Positions 18,441 through 31,588 of a stretch of 64,000 bases of DNA are shown here, piece after piece (the stretch's first letter is position 1; each line of letters begins with the position of its first letter). The stretch is from Microbacterium schleiferi (lineage in GTDB: Bacteria; Actinomycetota; Actinomycetes; Actinomycetales; Microbacteriaceae): contig NZ_CP064760.1 of assembly GCF_015565955.1 (NCBI RefSeq), positions 1,550,001 to 1,614,000 on the forward strand, in the 5' to 3' direction. The notes beneath the pieces were generated by a model that saw only the letters and a list, made by a program, of their open reading frames with translations, did not search any database and was not told where the DNA came from. A program made the translations under genes and the position numbers.

Positions 18441-20416
18441 CAGGTCGGGCAGATCCATGCGGATGCGCAGGGTGGAGCGCGGACCGCCGTTGCGTCCGCG
18501 AGAGCGACGACCGCGCAGCGCGTCGGCGACCAGTGCCGCCCGCAGCGACCGGGCCACATCCGGGCCATCGTGGTAGTCACAGCGCACGAGCGCGCGGACC
18601 TCATCATCCCGGGAACGGGTTCCGGGCACCGGCACGGGCCCGAGCACATCGCCCGTGCGCAGCCGTGGCACATCGGACCGCAGGGCGGCCAGCGCGGTCT
18701 CCACCGACGGCCGGGAACCTTCGAGGGAGGCGACGCGCACAGCCGGCGGCATCCGCAGCTCGGCGCGCTCGGCGAGTTCGGCGCGCGCGAACGCCGGCTG
18801 GGTCCAGGTCGCCAACGCGCGGCCGAGGGTCCCGGCCACACCCACCAGGTGAACGGGTGCGCCCGGTGCAGCGAGGGCGGCGGCGTTGGACCACCACCGC
18901 AGGCAGTGTTCGGCGATCCGCAGATCGTCAGCGAGGAGCATTCGTTCGCCGTCCAGGAGCAGCACTGCCCGGTATCCCCCGGGAGCGAGGGGCTCTGCGC
19001 CGCGGGTGGCGATGACCAGTGCCGGCGCGTCGGGAACATCACGCACCGGATGCTCCGCGTCGGAGACGATGACGCGGATGCCGGGAAACGCGCGACCGAG
19101 CTCTTCAGCGGTGCGCCTGCTGCCGGATCCGATGAGCAGCAGTCGTGTCCCCCGCAGGTGGCGCAGGTCCACGCTTCGGCCCGCCGACCGCAGGCCGAAC
19201 ACGTCGGAGTCGCGCCTCGCGCCCCGGCGTGCAGCGGGCCGCCGCAGGAGCGGCAGCGCGCGGGGCGTCGGCAGTCAGCGCACGCGAGCACGGGCGCATA
19301 GCCGGGACGGGCGACCTGGATGAGGACGGGCCCGGTCCGCACTGCCTCACGCGCCGCGCCGAAGGCTGCTGACGGGATTCGCGCGGCGCCTGTCTCCCCC
19401 TCGCGAAGCGGCGTGAGCACCACGCGCGGCGCCGACGGACGCGCCGCGCGGAGCTCCTCGACCCAGCCGATGTCGACGAGACGCTGCACATCCGTGGAGC
19501 GTGTGAATCCGGCGAAAACGAGCGCGACCTGTTCCTGCTCTTGCCTGACCAGTGCTGCGTCGCGGGCGTGAACGCCGGGCGACAACGGCTCGCGCAGCAG
19601 AGTGTCGCCGTCATCCCAGATGGCGATGAGCCCGCAGGCGTGGACCGGTGCGTACACCGCCGACCGGTTGCCGATCACGATCGACGGCGTCGGTTCGAGG
19701 AGCCGAAGGTACGCGCCGTAGCGGGCGGGGGCGCTCTGGGCCGCGTCGGTGCGGATGACGGCGTCACCGAGCCCGAGGGCGACCAGACCCTGCTCGAGCT
19801 GCTCGAGGTCGCGGTAGTCGGGCACCACGAGGATGGTGCTCTGTCCGCTCGCCAGCATCCTCGTGGCCGCCGCAGCGAGGATCCCCACCCAGCCCGGAAC
19901 GGGCGAGTCCACACCCACCGGAGCTGTGGGAGCCGTCAGCGCAACCCGCGAACCGTTCTCGAGCGACGCGCTGAGCCCCGGGTAGCGGCCAAGCACAGCG
20001 TCCGACCACTCCGAGGTCGCTGCCGGAACCGGCAGAGCACCCGCCCGGTCGGCGTTCTGCCACGCGCGCTCTGCTCGGACCATGCGTCGCGGCACAACCA
20101 AACGCAGAATGTCGGATGCCGACCCCGCTGATCGGTCGGCGACTCTCCGTGCGAGCTCGTACAGCCGTCGCGGCAACACGGGCACCGGCGAGATGACGGC
20201 ATCCATCTCCGACAGGGGACGATCGGCCGCGGGCTCGTCGTCGAGTTCCACGACGAAGCCGTCGACGATCCTGCCCGCGGCGCGCAGCGGAACGCGCACC
20301 CGAACGCCTTCACGGGCCGTCTCGACGAGGTTGTCGGGGATCTCGTAGTCGAAGAGCCGGTCTAGCTGCGGCAGCGGCGAATCCAGGATCACTCGCGCGA
20401 TGCGCCGAGTGGTCAT
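18420..20416 (-). pseudogene. priA: Primosomal protein N'-like (helicase-inactive PriA), frame broken
   Basis: This is an actinobacterial PriA homologue of about 665 residues after repair. It has the N-terminal 3'BD-type domain (ARVILDSPLPQLDRLFDY), a degenerate helicase core in which the Walker A loop is replaced by LASGQSTILVVP and the DEAH box by WDDGD, a zinc-binding cysteine region (CADCRRPARCRSC, CSACGRRAE, CATCGG) and a C-terminal domain ending LEIQP. The frame breaks right after CATCGG at a plus-strand run of five C (19149-19153); one more base restores GTRLLLIGSGS. It probably keeps a replication-restart role without ATPase activity, as known for actinobacterial PriA. It begins 1 nt after the metK stop. 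Confidence 0.9.
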
Positions 20417-20417
20417 C

Positions 20418-21610
20418 TCAGAGACCGGCGGCTGAGCGCAGGTCGTCTGCGCGGTCGGTGCGCTCCCACGTGAAGTCCGGAAGCTCACGACCGAAGTGCC
20501 CATACGCCGCGGTCTGTGCGTAGATCGGGCGAAGCAGATCCAGCTGATCGATGATCGCCTTGGGACGCAGGTCGAAGACCTCGAGGATCGCCCTCGTGAT
20601 GGCCTCATCCGGAACATGACCGGTGCCAAAGGTCTCGACGTACAGCCCGACGGGCGCGGCCTTTCCGATCGCGTACGCCACCTGCACTTCGAGCCGATCG
20701 GCAAGCCCCGCCGCTACCGCGTTCTTGGCGACCCACCGCATGGCATACGCCGCTGAGCGATCGACTTTGGAGGGATCCTTGCCGCTGAAGGCGCCTCCGC
20801 CGTGACGGGACGCTCCCCGTACGTGTCGATGATGATCTTGCGCCCGGTGAGTCCCGCATCCCCCTTGGGGCCGCCGATGACGAACGGACCGGCCGGGTTG
20901 ATGTAGTACTTGACGTCGGGGAGATCGAGCCCGGTGCTCTCGAGCACCGGACCGATGACGCTCTCCCGGATCTGCGCACGCAGATCCTCCTGCGAAATGT
21001 CGGGGTGGTGCTGGGTCGACAGCACGACCGACTCGACGGTGCGTGGAACGGCTCCCTCGAACCCCAGGGTGACCTGCGTCTTGCCGTCCGGGCGCAGGAA
21101 CGCCAGCTCTCCGGACCGGCGGACCGCCGCGAGACGCTCCGCCATCCGGTGCGCGGTCCACGCGGCGACCGGCATCAGCTGCGGGGTCTCGGTGGTCGCA
21201 TAGCCGAACATGATGCCCTGGTCGCCGGCGCCCTGCTCGTCTCGGGGGTCGGACGAACCGCGCTCACGCTGCTCGAACGCCTTGTTGACGCCGGAGGCGA
21301 TATCTGACGATTGGGCGCCGATCGACACGCTCACGCCGCACGATTCGCCGTCGAAGCCGGTCTCGCTCGAGGTGTACCCGATGCGGTTGACGACATCGCG
21401 GACGATCGCGGGAATCTCGACATATGCCGACGTGCTGACCTCGCCCGCCACATGAACGAGCCCTGTCGTCACCAGCGTTTCGACAGCGACGCGCCCATCC
21501 GGATCCTCGCTGATGATCGCGTCGAGGATGCTGTCAGAGATCTGATCACAGATCTTGTCCGGATGACCCTCAGTGACCGATTCGGACGTGAACAGACGCA
21601 ACGCGGTCAT
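20418..21610 (-). pseudogene. metK: S-adenosylmethionine synthetase, frame broken by a 1-base deletion
   Basis: Makes S-adenosylmethionine from methionine and ATP; essential. The first 240 residues ([37 protein letters not shown]) are intact, up to IIIDTYG. The expected [25 protein letters not shown] then continues in another frame to 20418. The break is at plus-strand CCCC, 20815-20818, where one more base restores the sequence and gives 397 residues. An essential enzyme cut through its nucleotide-binding loop is not credible in a living cell, so sequencing error is likely. It lies downstream of rpoZ, with a hairpin at 21645-21669 in its leader. Confidence 0.94.
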
Positions 21611-21644
21611 GGAGCTCCCGTCAGTAGTAGACGTCGATCAGTAT

Positions 21645-21669
21645 CGCGCCGGTCTACGACACCGGCGCG
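21645..21669 (-). terminator. Hairpin between rpoZ and metK
   Basis: A perfect 9-bp stem (CGCGCCGGT with ACCGGCGCG) and 7-nt loop lie 14 nt after the rpoZ stop and 34 nt before the metK ATG. It is probably an rpoZ terminator or a partial attenuator. It does not resemble a SAM riboswitch. Confidence 0.65.
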
Positions 21670-21683
21670 TCAACAGGTGACCG

Positions 21684-21938
21684 TCAGTCGATCGGACGCA
21701 GGCGGAGCTTGTCTTCGTTGATCTCGTGGAGCGCGATCGTCAGCGGCTTGTCCTCCACGGTCGAGTCCACGAGCGGGCCGACGTTGTCGAACAGGTTGCC
21801 CTCGTGCAGGTCGGAGTAGTAGTCGTTGATCTGGCGGGCACGCTTGGATGCGTAGATCACCAGCTGGTACTTCGAGTCGACCTTCTCGAGAAGGCTGTCA
21901 ATGGGGGGGTCGATGATGCCCTTGTTGTTCCCGGCCAT
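21684..21938 (-). CDS. rpoZ: DNA-directed RNA polymerase omega subunit
   Basis: This 84-residue subunit helps assemble and stabilise RNA polymerase by binding beta-prime. It contains [26 protein letters not shown], the conserved core of the omega family. It lies between gmk and metK as in most actinobacteria. Its coding sequence contains an uncorrupted run of seven G on the plus strand, which shows that not every long run in this assembly is shortened. Confidence 0.96.
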   Translation of the reverse strand: MAGNNKGIIDPPIDSLLEKVDSKYQLVIYASKRARQINDYYSDLHEGNLFDNVGPLVDSTVEDKPLTIALHEINEDKLRLRPID

Positions 21939-21998
21939 GGCGGAATCCCTTCGCTGGCGACGGATGTCGGTGAGAGGTCTGTGGCGCCGCAGTCGCGC

Positions 21999-22907
21999 TC
22001 AGCGCGCGGGCGCATTCATCAATTCTACGACCTCGCGCGCGGCAACGGCGACGTCACCGTTCACAACGCGATAGTCGAACTCATCTTGGGCTGCCAACTC
22101 GACGCGCGCCGTGCGGAGGCGACGCGCTCGTTCCTCGGCATCCTCGGTCCCCCGCCCGACAAGTCTGCTCACCAACTCGTCCCAGCTGGGAGGGAGCAGG
22201 AACACGAGCGTGGCGTCCGGCTGCGCGGCGCGGACTTGCCGCGCGCCCTGCAGATCGATTTCGAGCAGCACTGACTGACCACGATCGAGGGCGTCGCGGA
22301 TCGGGGCGCGAGGGGTGCCGTAGCGGTAGGCGTTGTGGACTGTCGCCCACTCCAGCAGTTCGCCGTCGGCGATGAGCCGATCGAACTCTGCATCGTCGAC
22401 GAAGTAATAGTGCTCCCCGTCGCGCTCCCCCGGTCTGGCCGGCCGCGTCGTCGCCGAGATCGACAGATGGATCTCCGGGTGGTGGGCACGAATATGCTGC
22501 GCCACGGTACCCTTGCCGACGGCGGTCGGGCCGGCGAGAACGACCAAGCGCGACCGGTCGGCGCGGGGAAGCGGCTCGGGTACGCGCTCGTCGAGAAAGG
22601 CGCGCAGCACCCGCTGTTGCCGAACACCGAGTCCACCCAGGCGCTTGACAGGCGAGATCTGCAGGCGCTCCAAGATCGCATCGCGCTTGCCGACCCCGAT
22701 AGCGGGGATCGCCGTGAGGAACTCGGTGATGCGCATCGCCCCGGCCGGAGAGTCCGGAGCGGCAAGAGCCCGGCGCAGGAGCTCCTGCGGGCTGATCACG
22801 CGCGTTGCGACATCCTGCTTGAGCGAGGCGCGCTCCCGTCGAGCAGCGACAGCTCGTCGCGAGGCGGCAACGCGGTCGACCGCGGGCGGAGCGGGACGCT
22901 CAGTCAT
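21999..22907 (-). CDS. gmk: mIHF-guanylate kinase fusion protein
   Basis: One 302-residue frame carries two modules. Residues 1-107 resemble actinobacterial integration host factor (mIHF), with helices and the helix-hairpin-helix-like AIPAIGVGKRDAILERL. Residues 119-300 are guanylate kinase (GMP to GDP), with P-loop LAGPTAVGKGTV at 124-135, SATTRPARPGERDGEHYYFV and LEIDLQGARQV. In mycobacteria mihF and gmk are adjacent separate genes; here there is no stop between them. The start ATG at 22907 overlaps the end of pyrF by 8 bp, joining gmk to the pyr operon. Confidence 0.92.
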   Translation of the reverse strand: MTERPAPPAVDRVAASRRAVAARRERASLKQDVATRVISPQELLRRALAAPDSPAGAMRITEFLTAIPAIGVGKRDAILERLQISPVKRLGGLGVRQQRVLRAFLDERVPEPLPRADRSRLVVLAGPTAVGKGTVAQHIRAHHPEIHLSISATTRPARPGERDGEHYYFVDDAEFDRLIADGELLEWATVHNAYRYGTPRAPIRDALDRGQSVLLEIDLQGARQVRAAQPDATLVFLLPPSWDELVSRLVGRGTEDAEERARRLRTARVELAAQDEFDYRVVNGDVAVAAREVVELMNAPAR

Positions 22908-23750
22908 TGCTCGCCCGAGAATAGAGCGCCGACCGCTGCTCGATGCGCGACTCCAGGCGGTCGGGCCCCACAGCCAGGATGCTTCTACTCTCGGAGGCGA
23001 CGACGTTCGCGGCGACATAGCCGAACAATCGCGGCAAATCGGACGGCTCCGCGCCCTGCGCGCCGAAACCGGGAGCAAGAATCGGGGTTCCCGCGAGGAC
23101 GACATCGCTGAGCCCGAAAGCGCCGCGATCGACGGTCGCCCCGACGACGAGTCCCGCCGAACCGAGCGCACCGGGCAGACCGATGTTGAGCGCGCCGACG
23201 TCGCGGGCGACCCGCGCCGCCACGCTCTCATTGTCGGGCGCCGCCTCATCTCGGGTGAGCGCCGTTTGGACGGGCCTTCCTTCGGGGTTGCTCGTGGCTG
23301 CAAGAACGAACGCGCCCTTGCCGCGGCGGATGGCCGCGGTGATCGTGGCGTACAGAGAGTCAGGCCCGAGGTAGGGGCTGAGGGTCACGGCATCCGCCTC
23401 CAGCGGCGAGCCGGGCTCGAGCCACGCCGCGGCATAGCCGTCCATGGTCGTTCCGATGTCGCCGCGCTTGGCGTCGGCGATCACGACCAGCCCCGTGTCG
23501 CGAGCAGCCGCCATGACCTCCTCGAGCGCCGCGAACCCCGCTGAACCGTACCGCTCGAAGAACGCGACCTGTGGCTTGACGATGCCGACGCGCCCCGCAC
23601 AGGCCTCCACCACACGCAGCCCGAAGCGCCGGGCGCCGTCGGCGGTGGCCTCAAGCCCCCAGGACTCGAGCAGGCTCACATGTGGGTCGATACCGACGCA
23701 CAGCGGGCCGAACTGGTCCAGGGTGGCCCACAGCCGAGCACCGAACGAGT

Positions 23751-23754
<4 letters not shown>
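22900..23754 (-). CDS. pyrF: Orotidine 5'-phosphate decarboxylase (type 2)
   Basis: Catalyses the last step of UMP synthesis. The 284-residue length and the segments [23 protein letters not shown] and the catalytic [11 protein letters not shown] place it in the actinobacterial/type 2 group. It overlaps carB by 4 bp and gmk by 8 bp, so the end of pyrimidine synthesis and guanylate kinase are translated together. Confidence 0.96.
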
Positions 23755-27030
<3,276 letters not shown>

Positions 27031-27038
<8 letters not shown>

Positions 27039-28188
27039 TCGCTTCTTTCGTGCTGAGGTTCGCGCGAACGAGGTCGGCGAATCGGTCGAACAGGTAGTTG
27101 GCGTCGTGCGGGCCGGCCGCCGCCTCGGGGTGGTACTGCACCGAGAAGGCCGGGATGTCGAGAGCGCGAAGGCCCTCCACGACCCGGTCGTTGAGTCCGA
27201 TGTGGCTCACCTCCACGCGTCCGTAGCCCTGTGGACTGTCGAAGGGCTCATCCAGCGGTGCATCGACCGCGAAGCCGTGGTTGTGGGCAGTGATCTCCAC
27301 ACGTCCCGTCTGCTTGTCCAAGACTGGCTGGTTGATGCCGCGGTGACCGAACGGCAGCTTGTACGTGCCGAGCCCCAGGGCCCGGCCGAGCAACTGGTTT
27401 CCGAAGCAGATCCCGAAGAATGGAACCCGGTCGTCCAGTACGGAACGGAGGAGCTCGACGTGATCCGCGGACGCCGACGGGTCCCCCGGGCCGTTGGAGT
27501 AGAAGACCCCGACCGGCTCGATCGCGCGGATGTCGTCGATCGACGCATCCTGCGGCAGGACATGAACATCGAAGCCGCGTGCCGCGAGGTTGTCGATCGT
27601 GGCCTTCTTGATGCCGAGGTCGATGACCGCGAGCGATCCGATCCGCTCCCCCGTGGCCGGCGTGACCTCGGGCGCAGCGACCGAGACGGCAGCTGAGAGA
27701 TTCTGTCCGGCCATGAGCGGGGCCTCGAGCACGAGGCGCCGGTGTTCGTCAGCATCCAGAGCCGCGGCGTCTCCCGAGAAGATGCCACCGCGCATGGACC
27801 CTGCCGAACGGATGTGGCGGGTCACGGCCCGGGTGTCGATCCCACTGATGCCCACGATGCCGTCGCGTTCGAGCGCTTCATCGAGGGACTCGTCAGCGCG
27901 CCAGTTCGACACGACCCGGGACGGGTCGCGAACGATGTAGCCGGCCACCCAGATCTGGCGGGACTCCGGATCTTCGTCGTTCATTCCCGTGTTGCCGATG
28001 TGGGGGGCAGTCTGCAGCACGATCTGACCGGCGTAGGACGGGTCGGTGAGTGTCTCTTGGTACCCGGTCATCCCCGTCGCGAAGACGACTTCACCCAGGG
28101 TGACGCCGCGCGCGCCGTAGGCACGGCCACGGAATCGGGTGCCGTCCTCGAGGACGAGCACGGCAGGATCGGTGTGGAACAAGCTCAT
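27031..28188 (-). CDS. carA: Carbamoyl-phosphate synthase small subunit
   Basis: Glutamine amidotransferase subunit that feeds ammonia to CarB. The 385-residue protein begins at [16 protein letters not shown], has GVTGYQE-like [14 protein letters not shown], and a class I GATase domain with the nucleophile in [12 protein letters not shown] and the histidine in [13 protein letters not shown] chose ATG 28188; it overlaps the stop of the preceding membrane-protein gene as ATGA. The product serves both pyrimidine and arginine synthesis. Confidence 0.97.
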
Positions 28189-28706
28189 TCGGAATCTCCG
28201 GTTGCGGTGGAGGGGTCTGGTGCGCTCGCCAGCGGCGAGAGGGCGTCGGCCAACTGGCGAGCCGAGGTGTCGCGGGGACGAAGGTAGGTGTCGACGACGA
28301 CGCCGGTGTCGGCGAGCCAACTGAGGCGGACGAGGCCGTCCTTCTCGACGACGCGATCGATCGTGACGGTGGCCTGCGTGACCGCGGTGACGCGCTCCGC
28401 GTCGATCGTGATGCGCGGCTGATTCGTCAGATCCAGGGCGACAGCGGCGTCGGTGACCGTCACGGTGACCGGTGATCGGTGCCCGAGCCCCGGGGCAGCG
28501 ATGCGCTCGAGCGGTGCGTCATGAACCGTCGTCGCAACGTAGAGCGCATCGAATGCCTCACCCGGCGTGGCGGCGTCGGCGAGCTCGGACGGTGTGATGA
28601 GGGGCGTGCGGTCGCGGCGGGTGCGCCGCACCCAGCCCCAGGCGGCCAGGCCCAGCAGCAGCACAGCCACGGCGACCATGACAAGCACGGCTGTCTCGCG
28701 CGTCAT
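28185..28706 (-). CDS. Conserved PH-like membrane protein of the actinobacterial pyr operon
   Basis: This 173-residue protein has one N-terminal membrane anchor (residues 5-26) followed by basic residues and a mostly beta-strand cytoplasmic domain, compatible with a PH-like fold. A gene of this size and layout lies between pyrC and carA in other actinobacteria (Rv1382 in Mycobacterium tuberculosis is the equivalent by position), and its function is unknown. It overlaps pyrC and carA by 4 bp each, so it is made in step with the pathway enzymes. I infer a role linked to pyrimidine synthesis only from position. Confidence 0.8.
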   Translation of the reverse strand: MTRETAVLVMVAVAVLLLGLAAWGWVRRTRRDRTPLITPSELADAATPGEAFDALYVATTVHDAPLERIAAPGLGHRSPVTVTVTDAAVALDLTNQPRITIDAERVTAVTQATVTIDRVVEKDGLVRLSWLADTGVVVDTYLRPRDTSARQLADALSPLASAPDPSTATGDSE

Positions 28707-30013
28707 GACAGCGCCCCCGGGGTCTCGAGGAGGACGCCGTCGGCGACTGTCACGGTGCCGCGGTTGATGGTCCAGCGGACCTCGCCGGGCAGCTCCTCGC
28801 CGAGGTAGGGCGAGTTGCGGCTGCGACCGCGGAGGTCATTCACCGAGAAGGTCCGGGCCGGTGCGGGATCGTAGAGCGTGAAGGATGCGGGCTGCCCCGC
28901 CGCGACCGGCGTGCCATGCTCGCTGAGACTGCCGATCCGAGCGGGCGTCGCTGACATGGTGCGGGCGACATCGTTCCAGGTCATGCGGCCGGTGTCGACC
29001 ATGGTGCCGTGCACGATGCGCAGGGCGCTTTCGAGGCCGACCATCCCATGGGCTGCAGCCTGCCATTCGCAGGCCTTCGTCTCGCTCGGATGCGGGGCGT
29101 GATCGGTTGCCACGATATCGATCGTCCCGTCCGCGAGCCCCTCCCGGACGGCTTCCACGTCCTCGGAGGTACGAAGCGGAGGGTTGACCTTGAACCGTGC
29201 GTCGTATCCGCGGACCCGATCCTCGGTGAGCAGGAGGTGGTGGGGGGTCACTTCGGCGGTTACGTCGATGCCGCGCTTCTTTGCCCAGCGGATGATGTCC
29301 ACCGAGCCGGCTGTCGACAGATGACAGACATGGAGGCGGGAACCGACGTGCTCTGCCAGCAGCACATCGCGCGCAATGATCGCTTCCTCAGCCACCGCCG
29401 GCCACCCCGCGAGCCCGAGCTCGGCAGAGACGACCCCCTCGTTCATCTGCGCACCCTCGGTCAGACGAGGGTCTTGCGCGTGCTGCGCGATGACCCCGCC
29501 GAAGGCCTTGACGTACTCGAGTGCGCGCCGCATGATCACGGGGTCCCAGACGCAGAATCCGTCGTCGCTGAACACCCGCACCCGCGCGCGTGAGGTAGCC
29601 ATCGCGCCGAGTTCGGCGAGCCGTTCGCCTTTCTGCCCGATCGTGACGGCGCCGATCGGCTGTACGGTGACGTAGCCTGCCGCTTCGCCCAGGGCGAGCT
29701 CTTGTTCGACCACGCCGGCGGTGTCAGCGACCGGAGAGGTGTTCGGCATCGTGAAGACCGTCGTGAAACCGCCGGCGGCGGCCGCGCGGGAACCGGTCAG
29801 GATCGTCTCGGATGCCTCGAAGCCGGGCTCGCGGAAGTGGACGTGGAGGTCGACCAGCCCCGGGAGGGCGATGAGCCCGGAGGCGTCGATGACGCGCGCG
29901 CCGGGCATGTCGAGTCCCGACCCCGTCTCGGCGATGATGCCATCCTGCACGAGCAGGTCTGTGCGGGTGCCGTCCGCGAGCTCAGCGCCCCGGACCAAGA
30001 GGACCTCGTTCAT
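28703..30013 (-). CDS. pyrC: Dihydroorotase
   Basis: Zinc amidohydrolase that cyclises carbamoyl aspartate to dihydroorotate. The 436-residue length and class I form fit Gram-positive PyrC. The zinc ligands lie in [13 protein letters not shown] (His57, His59), the downstream histidines in CHLSTAGS and the aspartate in VATDHAPHP. It overlaps pyrB and the membrane-protein gene by 4 bp each. Confidence 0.97.
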   Translation of the reverse strand: MNEVLLVRGAELADGTRTDLLVQDGIIAETGSGLDMPGARVIDASGLIALPGLVDLHVHFREPGFEASETILTGSRAAAAGGFTTVFTMPNTSPVADTAGVVEQELALGEAAGYVTVQPIGAVTIGQKGERLAELGAMATSRARVRVFSDDGFCVWDPVIMRRALEYVKAFGGVIAQHAQDPRLTEGAQMNEGVVSAELGLAGWPAVAEEAIIARDVLLAEHVGSRLHVCHLSTAGSVDIIRWAKKRGIDVTAEVTPHHLLLTEDRVRGYDARFKVNPPLRTSEDVEAVREGLADGTIDIVATDHAPHPSETKACEWQAAAHGMVGLESALRIVHGTMVDTGRMTWNDVARTMSATPARIGSLSEHGTPVAAGQPASFTLYDPAPARTFSVNDLRGRSRNSPYLGEELPGEVRWTINRGTVTVADGVLLETPGALS

Positions 30014-30990
30014 ACTCGTTCCTCCCCTGTCGATGTCGTCGCTGTGGATGTCGTCGAACCCGCCAGCAGCAGATAGAGCACCGCCATCCTGACCGACACG
30101 CCGTTGGTGACCTGTTCCAGGACGGTCGATTGCGCCGAATCGGCGGCTTCGGCGGAGATCTCGAGTCCGCGATTCATGGGGCCCGGGTGCATGACCATGC
30201 TATCGGCGCCCAGAGCTGCGAGCCGACGCGCATCGAAGCCCCAGCGCCTGGCATACTCCCGCTCGCTCGGGAAGTACGCAGCGTTCATGCGCTCGAGCTG
30301 GATGCGAAGCAGCATCAGGACATCGGGGGCTGCGGCGATCGCCTCGTCGAGGTCATACACGATCTGCGCAGGCCATGCCGAGACATCCTGGGGCACCAGG
30401 GTCGGCGGGGCGACGAGCGTGACGTGCGCGCCCAGCGTGTGCAGCAACCACATATTCGAGCGGGCCACCCGGGAGTGAAGCACGTCCCCGACGATCGCTA
30501 CGCGCGTGCCGGAGAGATCGCGTCCGCGGCTGTCATCGCCATAGAGGCGTTTGCGCATCGTGAAGGCATCGAGCAGTGCCTGGGTGGGATGCTCGTGGGT
30601 TCCGTCACCGGCATTGACAACGCCCGCGGTGATCCAACCGCTCGTGGCGAGGGTGTGCGGAGCACCCGAGGCACCGTGGCGGATGACGACGGCATCCGCG
30701 CCCATGGCCTGGAGCGTCTGGGCCGTGTCCTGCAGGGACTCGCCCTTCGAGACCGAGGACCCTTTCGCGGCGAAGTTGATGACATCGGCCGACAGGCGCT
30801 TTGCCGCCGCCTCGAACGAAATGCGGGTTCGGGTCGAGTCCTCGAAGAAGAGATTCACCACCGTCTTACCCCGCAGCGTCGGGAGCTTCTTGACCTCCCT
30901 GCGCTGGGTATCGGACATGTCTTCGGCGGTGTCCAGGATGCGGAGCGCATCCTCCCGTGTCAGGGTCGCGGTGTCGAGCAGATGCCTCAT
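30010..30990 (-). CDS. pyrB: Aspartate carbamoyltransferase catalytic subunit
   Basis: Joins carbamoyl phosphate and aspartate, the committed step of pyrimidine synthesis. The 326-residue protein carries the carbamoyl-phosphate loop [10 protein letters not shown] (51-60), [11 protein letters not shown] and [11 protein letters not shown]. No regulatory pyrI chain is present, as usual in Gram-positives, so control is likely through PyrR at the operon head. It overlaps pyrR and pyrC by 4 bp each. Confidence 0.97.
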   Translation of the reverse strand: MRHLLDTATLTREDALRILDTAEDMSDTQRREVKKLPTLRGKTVVNLFFEDSTRTRISFEAAAKRLSADVINFAAKGSSVSKGESLQDTAQTLQAMGADAVVIRHGASGAPHTLATSGWITAGVVNAGDGTHEHPTQALLDAFTMRKRLYGDDSRGRDLSGTRVAIVGDVLHSRVARSNMWLLHTLGAHVTLVAPPTLVPQDVSAWPAQIVYDLDEAIAAAPDVLMLLRIQLERMNAAYFPSEREYARRWGFDARRLAALGADSMVMHPGPMNRGLEISAEAADSAQSTVLEQVTNGVSVRMAVLYLLLAGSTTSTATTSTGEERV

Positions 30991-31517
30991 GATCGGATGC
31001 TCACCTCGTCGGAGCCGTCGATCTCGCGAAGTCGCACGGCCACGTGCTCCGACCGCGAGGAGGGCAGGTTCTTCCCCACGAAGTCCGGGCGGATCGGGAG
31101 CTCCCGGTGCCCGCGGTCCACGAGGATCGCCAGGCGCACGGCGGCGGGCCTGCCGATGTCTTGCAGGGCGTCGAGGGCGGCGCGGATGCTGCGCCCCGAA
31201 AACAGCACGTCATCCACGAGGACGACGGTCTTGCCGTCGATCCCCGCGTCCGGGATGCGCGTGGGGTGCGGCGTGCGCGTCGGATTGCGATGCAGATCGT
31301 CGCGGTACATCGTGACATCGAGCGACCCGACGGGCACCGTGTGATCGGTGAAGCCGCTGATCAGGGCTGCGATGCGCTCGGCGAGCGGCACACCACGGGT
31401 CGGGATACCCAGGAGGACGAGCTCGCCGGCACCGCGATTGGATTCGATGATCTCGTGGGAGATCCTCGTCAGAGCGCGTGAGATGTCGGCATCCTGCATG
31501 ACTGCGCGGGTGCTCAT
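30987..31517 (-). CDS. pyrR: PyrR: pyrimidine operon RNA-binding regulator / uracil phosphoribosyltransferase
   Basis: Binds a hairpin in pyr mRNA when UMP is plentiful and lowers expression; it also has uracil phosphoribosyltransferase activity in many species. The 176-residue protein contains the PRPP-binding motif [13 protein letters not shown] at 98-110 and the typical [14 protein letters not shown]. It is the first gene of an eight-gene overlapping operon. Its ribosome binding site lies inside the predicted PyrR-binding hairpin, so it probably controls its own translation and, through coupling, the whole operon. Confidence 0.97.
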   Translation of the reverse strand: MSTRAVMQDADISRALTRISHEIIESNRGAGELVLLGIPTRGVPLAERIAALISGFTDHTVPVGSLDVTMYRDDLHRNPTRTPHPTRIPDAGIDGKTVVLVDDVLFSGRSIRAALDALQDIGRPAAVRLAILVDRGHRELPIRPDFVGKNLPSSRSEHVAVRLREIDGSDEVSIRS

Positions 31518-31525
31518 CGTCGCTC

Positions 31526-31556
31526 CCTTCTCCGCCTCACAGGACGGTGTTAAAGG
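31526..31556 (-). promoter_or_regulatory. PyrR-binding RNA hairpin masking the pyrR ribosome binding site
   Basis: On the minus strand the leader holds CCTTTAACACCGTCC followed by TGTGAGGC and GGAGAAGG. The terminal CCTT pairs with AAGG, and the inner CCGTCC/GGCGG-type stem displays a GTGAGGC loop. This closely resembles the conserved PyrR-binding loop of Bacillus, which contains GUCC...GAGAGGC. The AAGG arm is part of the pyrR Shine-Dalgarno AAGGGAG (31523-31529), so PyrR binding should block translation, as reported for mycobacteria. Confidence 0.75.
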
Positions 31557-31569
31557 TTGCTGTGCTTCG

Positions 31570-31575
31570 AGACTA
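31570..31575 (-). promoter_or_regulatory. Possible -10 box of the pyr operon
   Basis: TAGTCT on the minus strand lies 14 nt upstream of the PyrR hairpin, so a transcript starting just after it would begin immediately before the hairpin. No convincing -35 hexamer is visible, so this is tentative. Confidence 0.3.
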
Positions 31576-31588
31576 CCGGACGCGCGCC

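Noticed and set aside
21611..21683. SAM riboswitch upstream of metK
   Set aside because: The 73-bp leader holds only one simple hairpin next to the rpoZ stop. It lacks the multi-helix core and conserved bases of SAM riboswitches.
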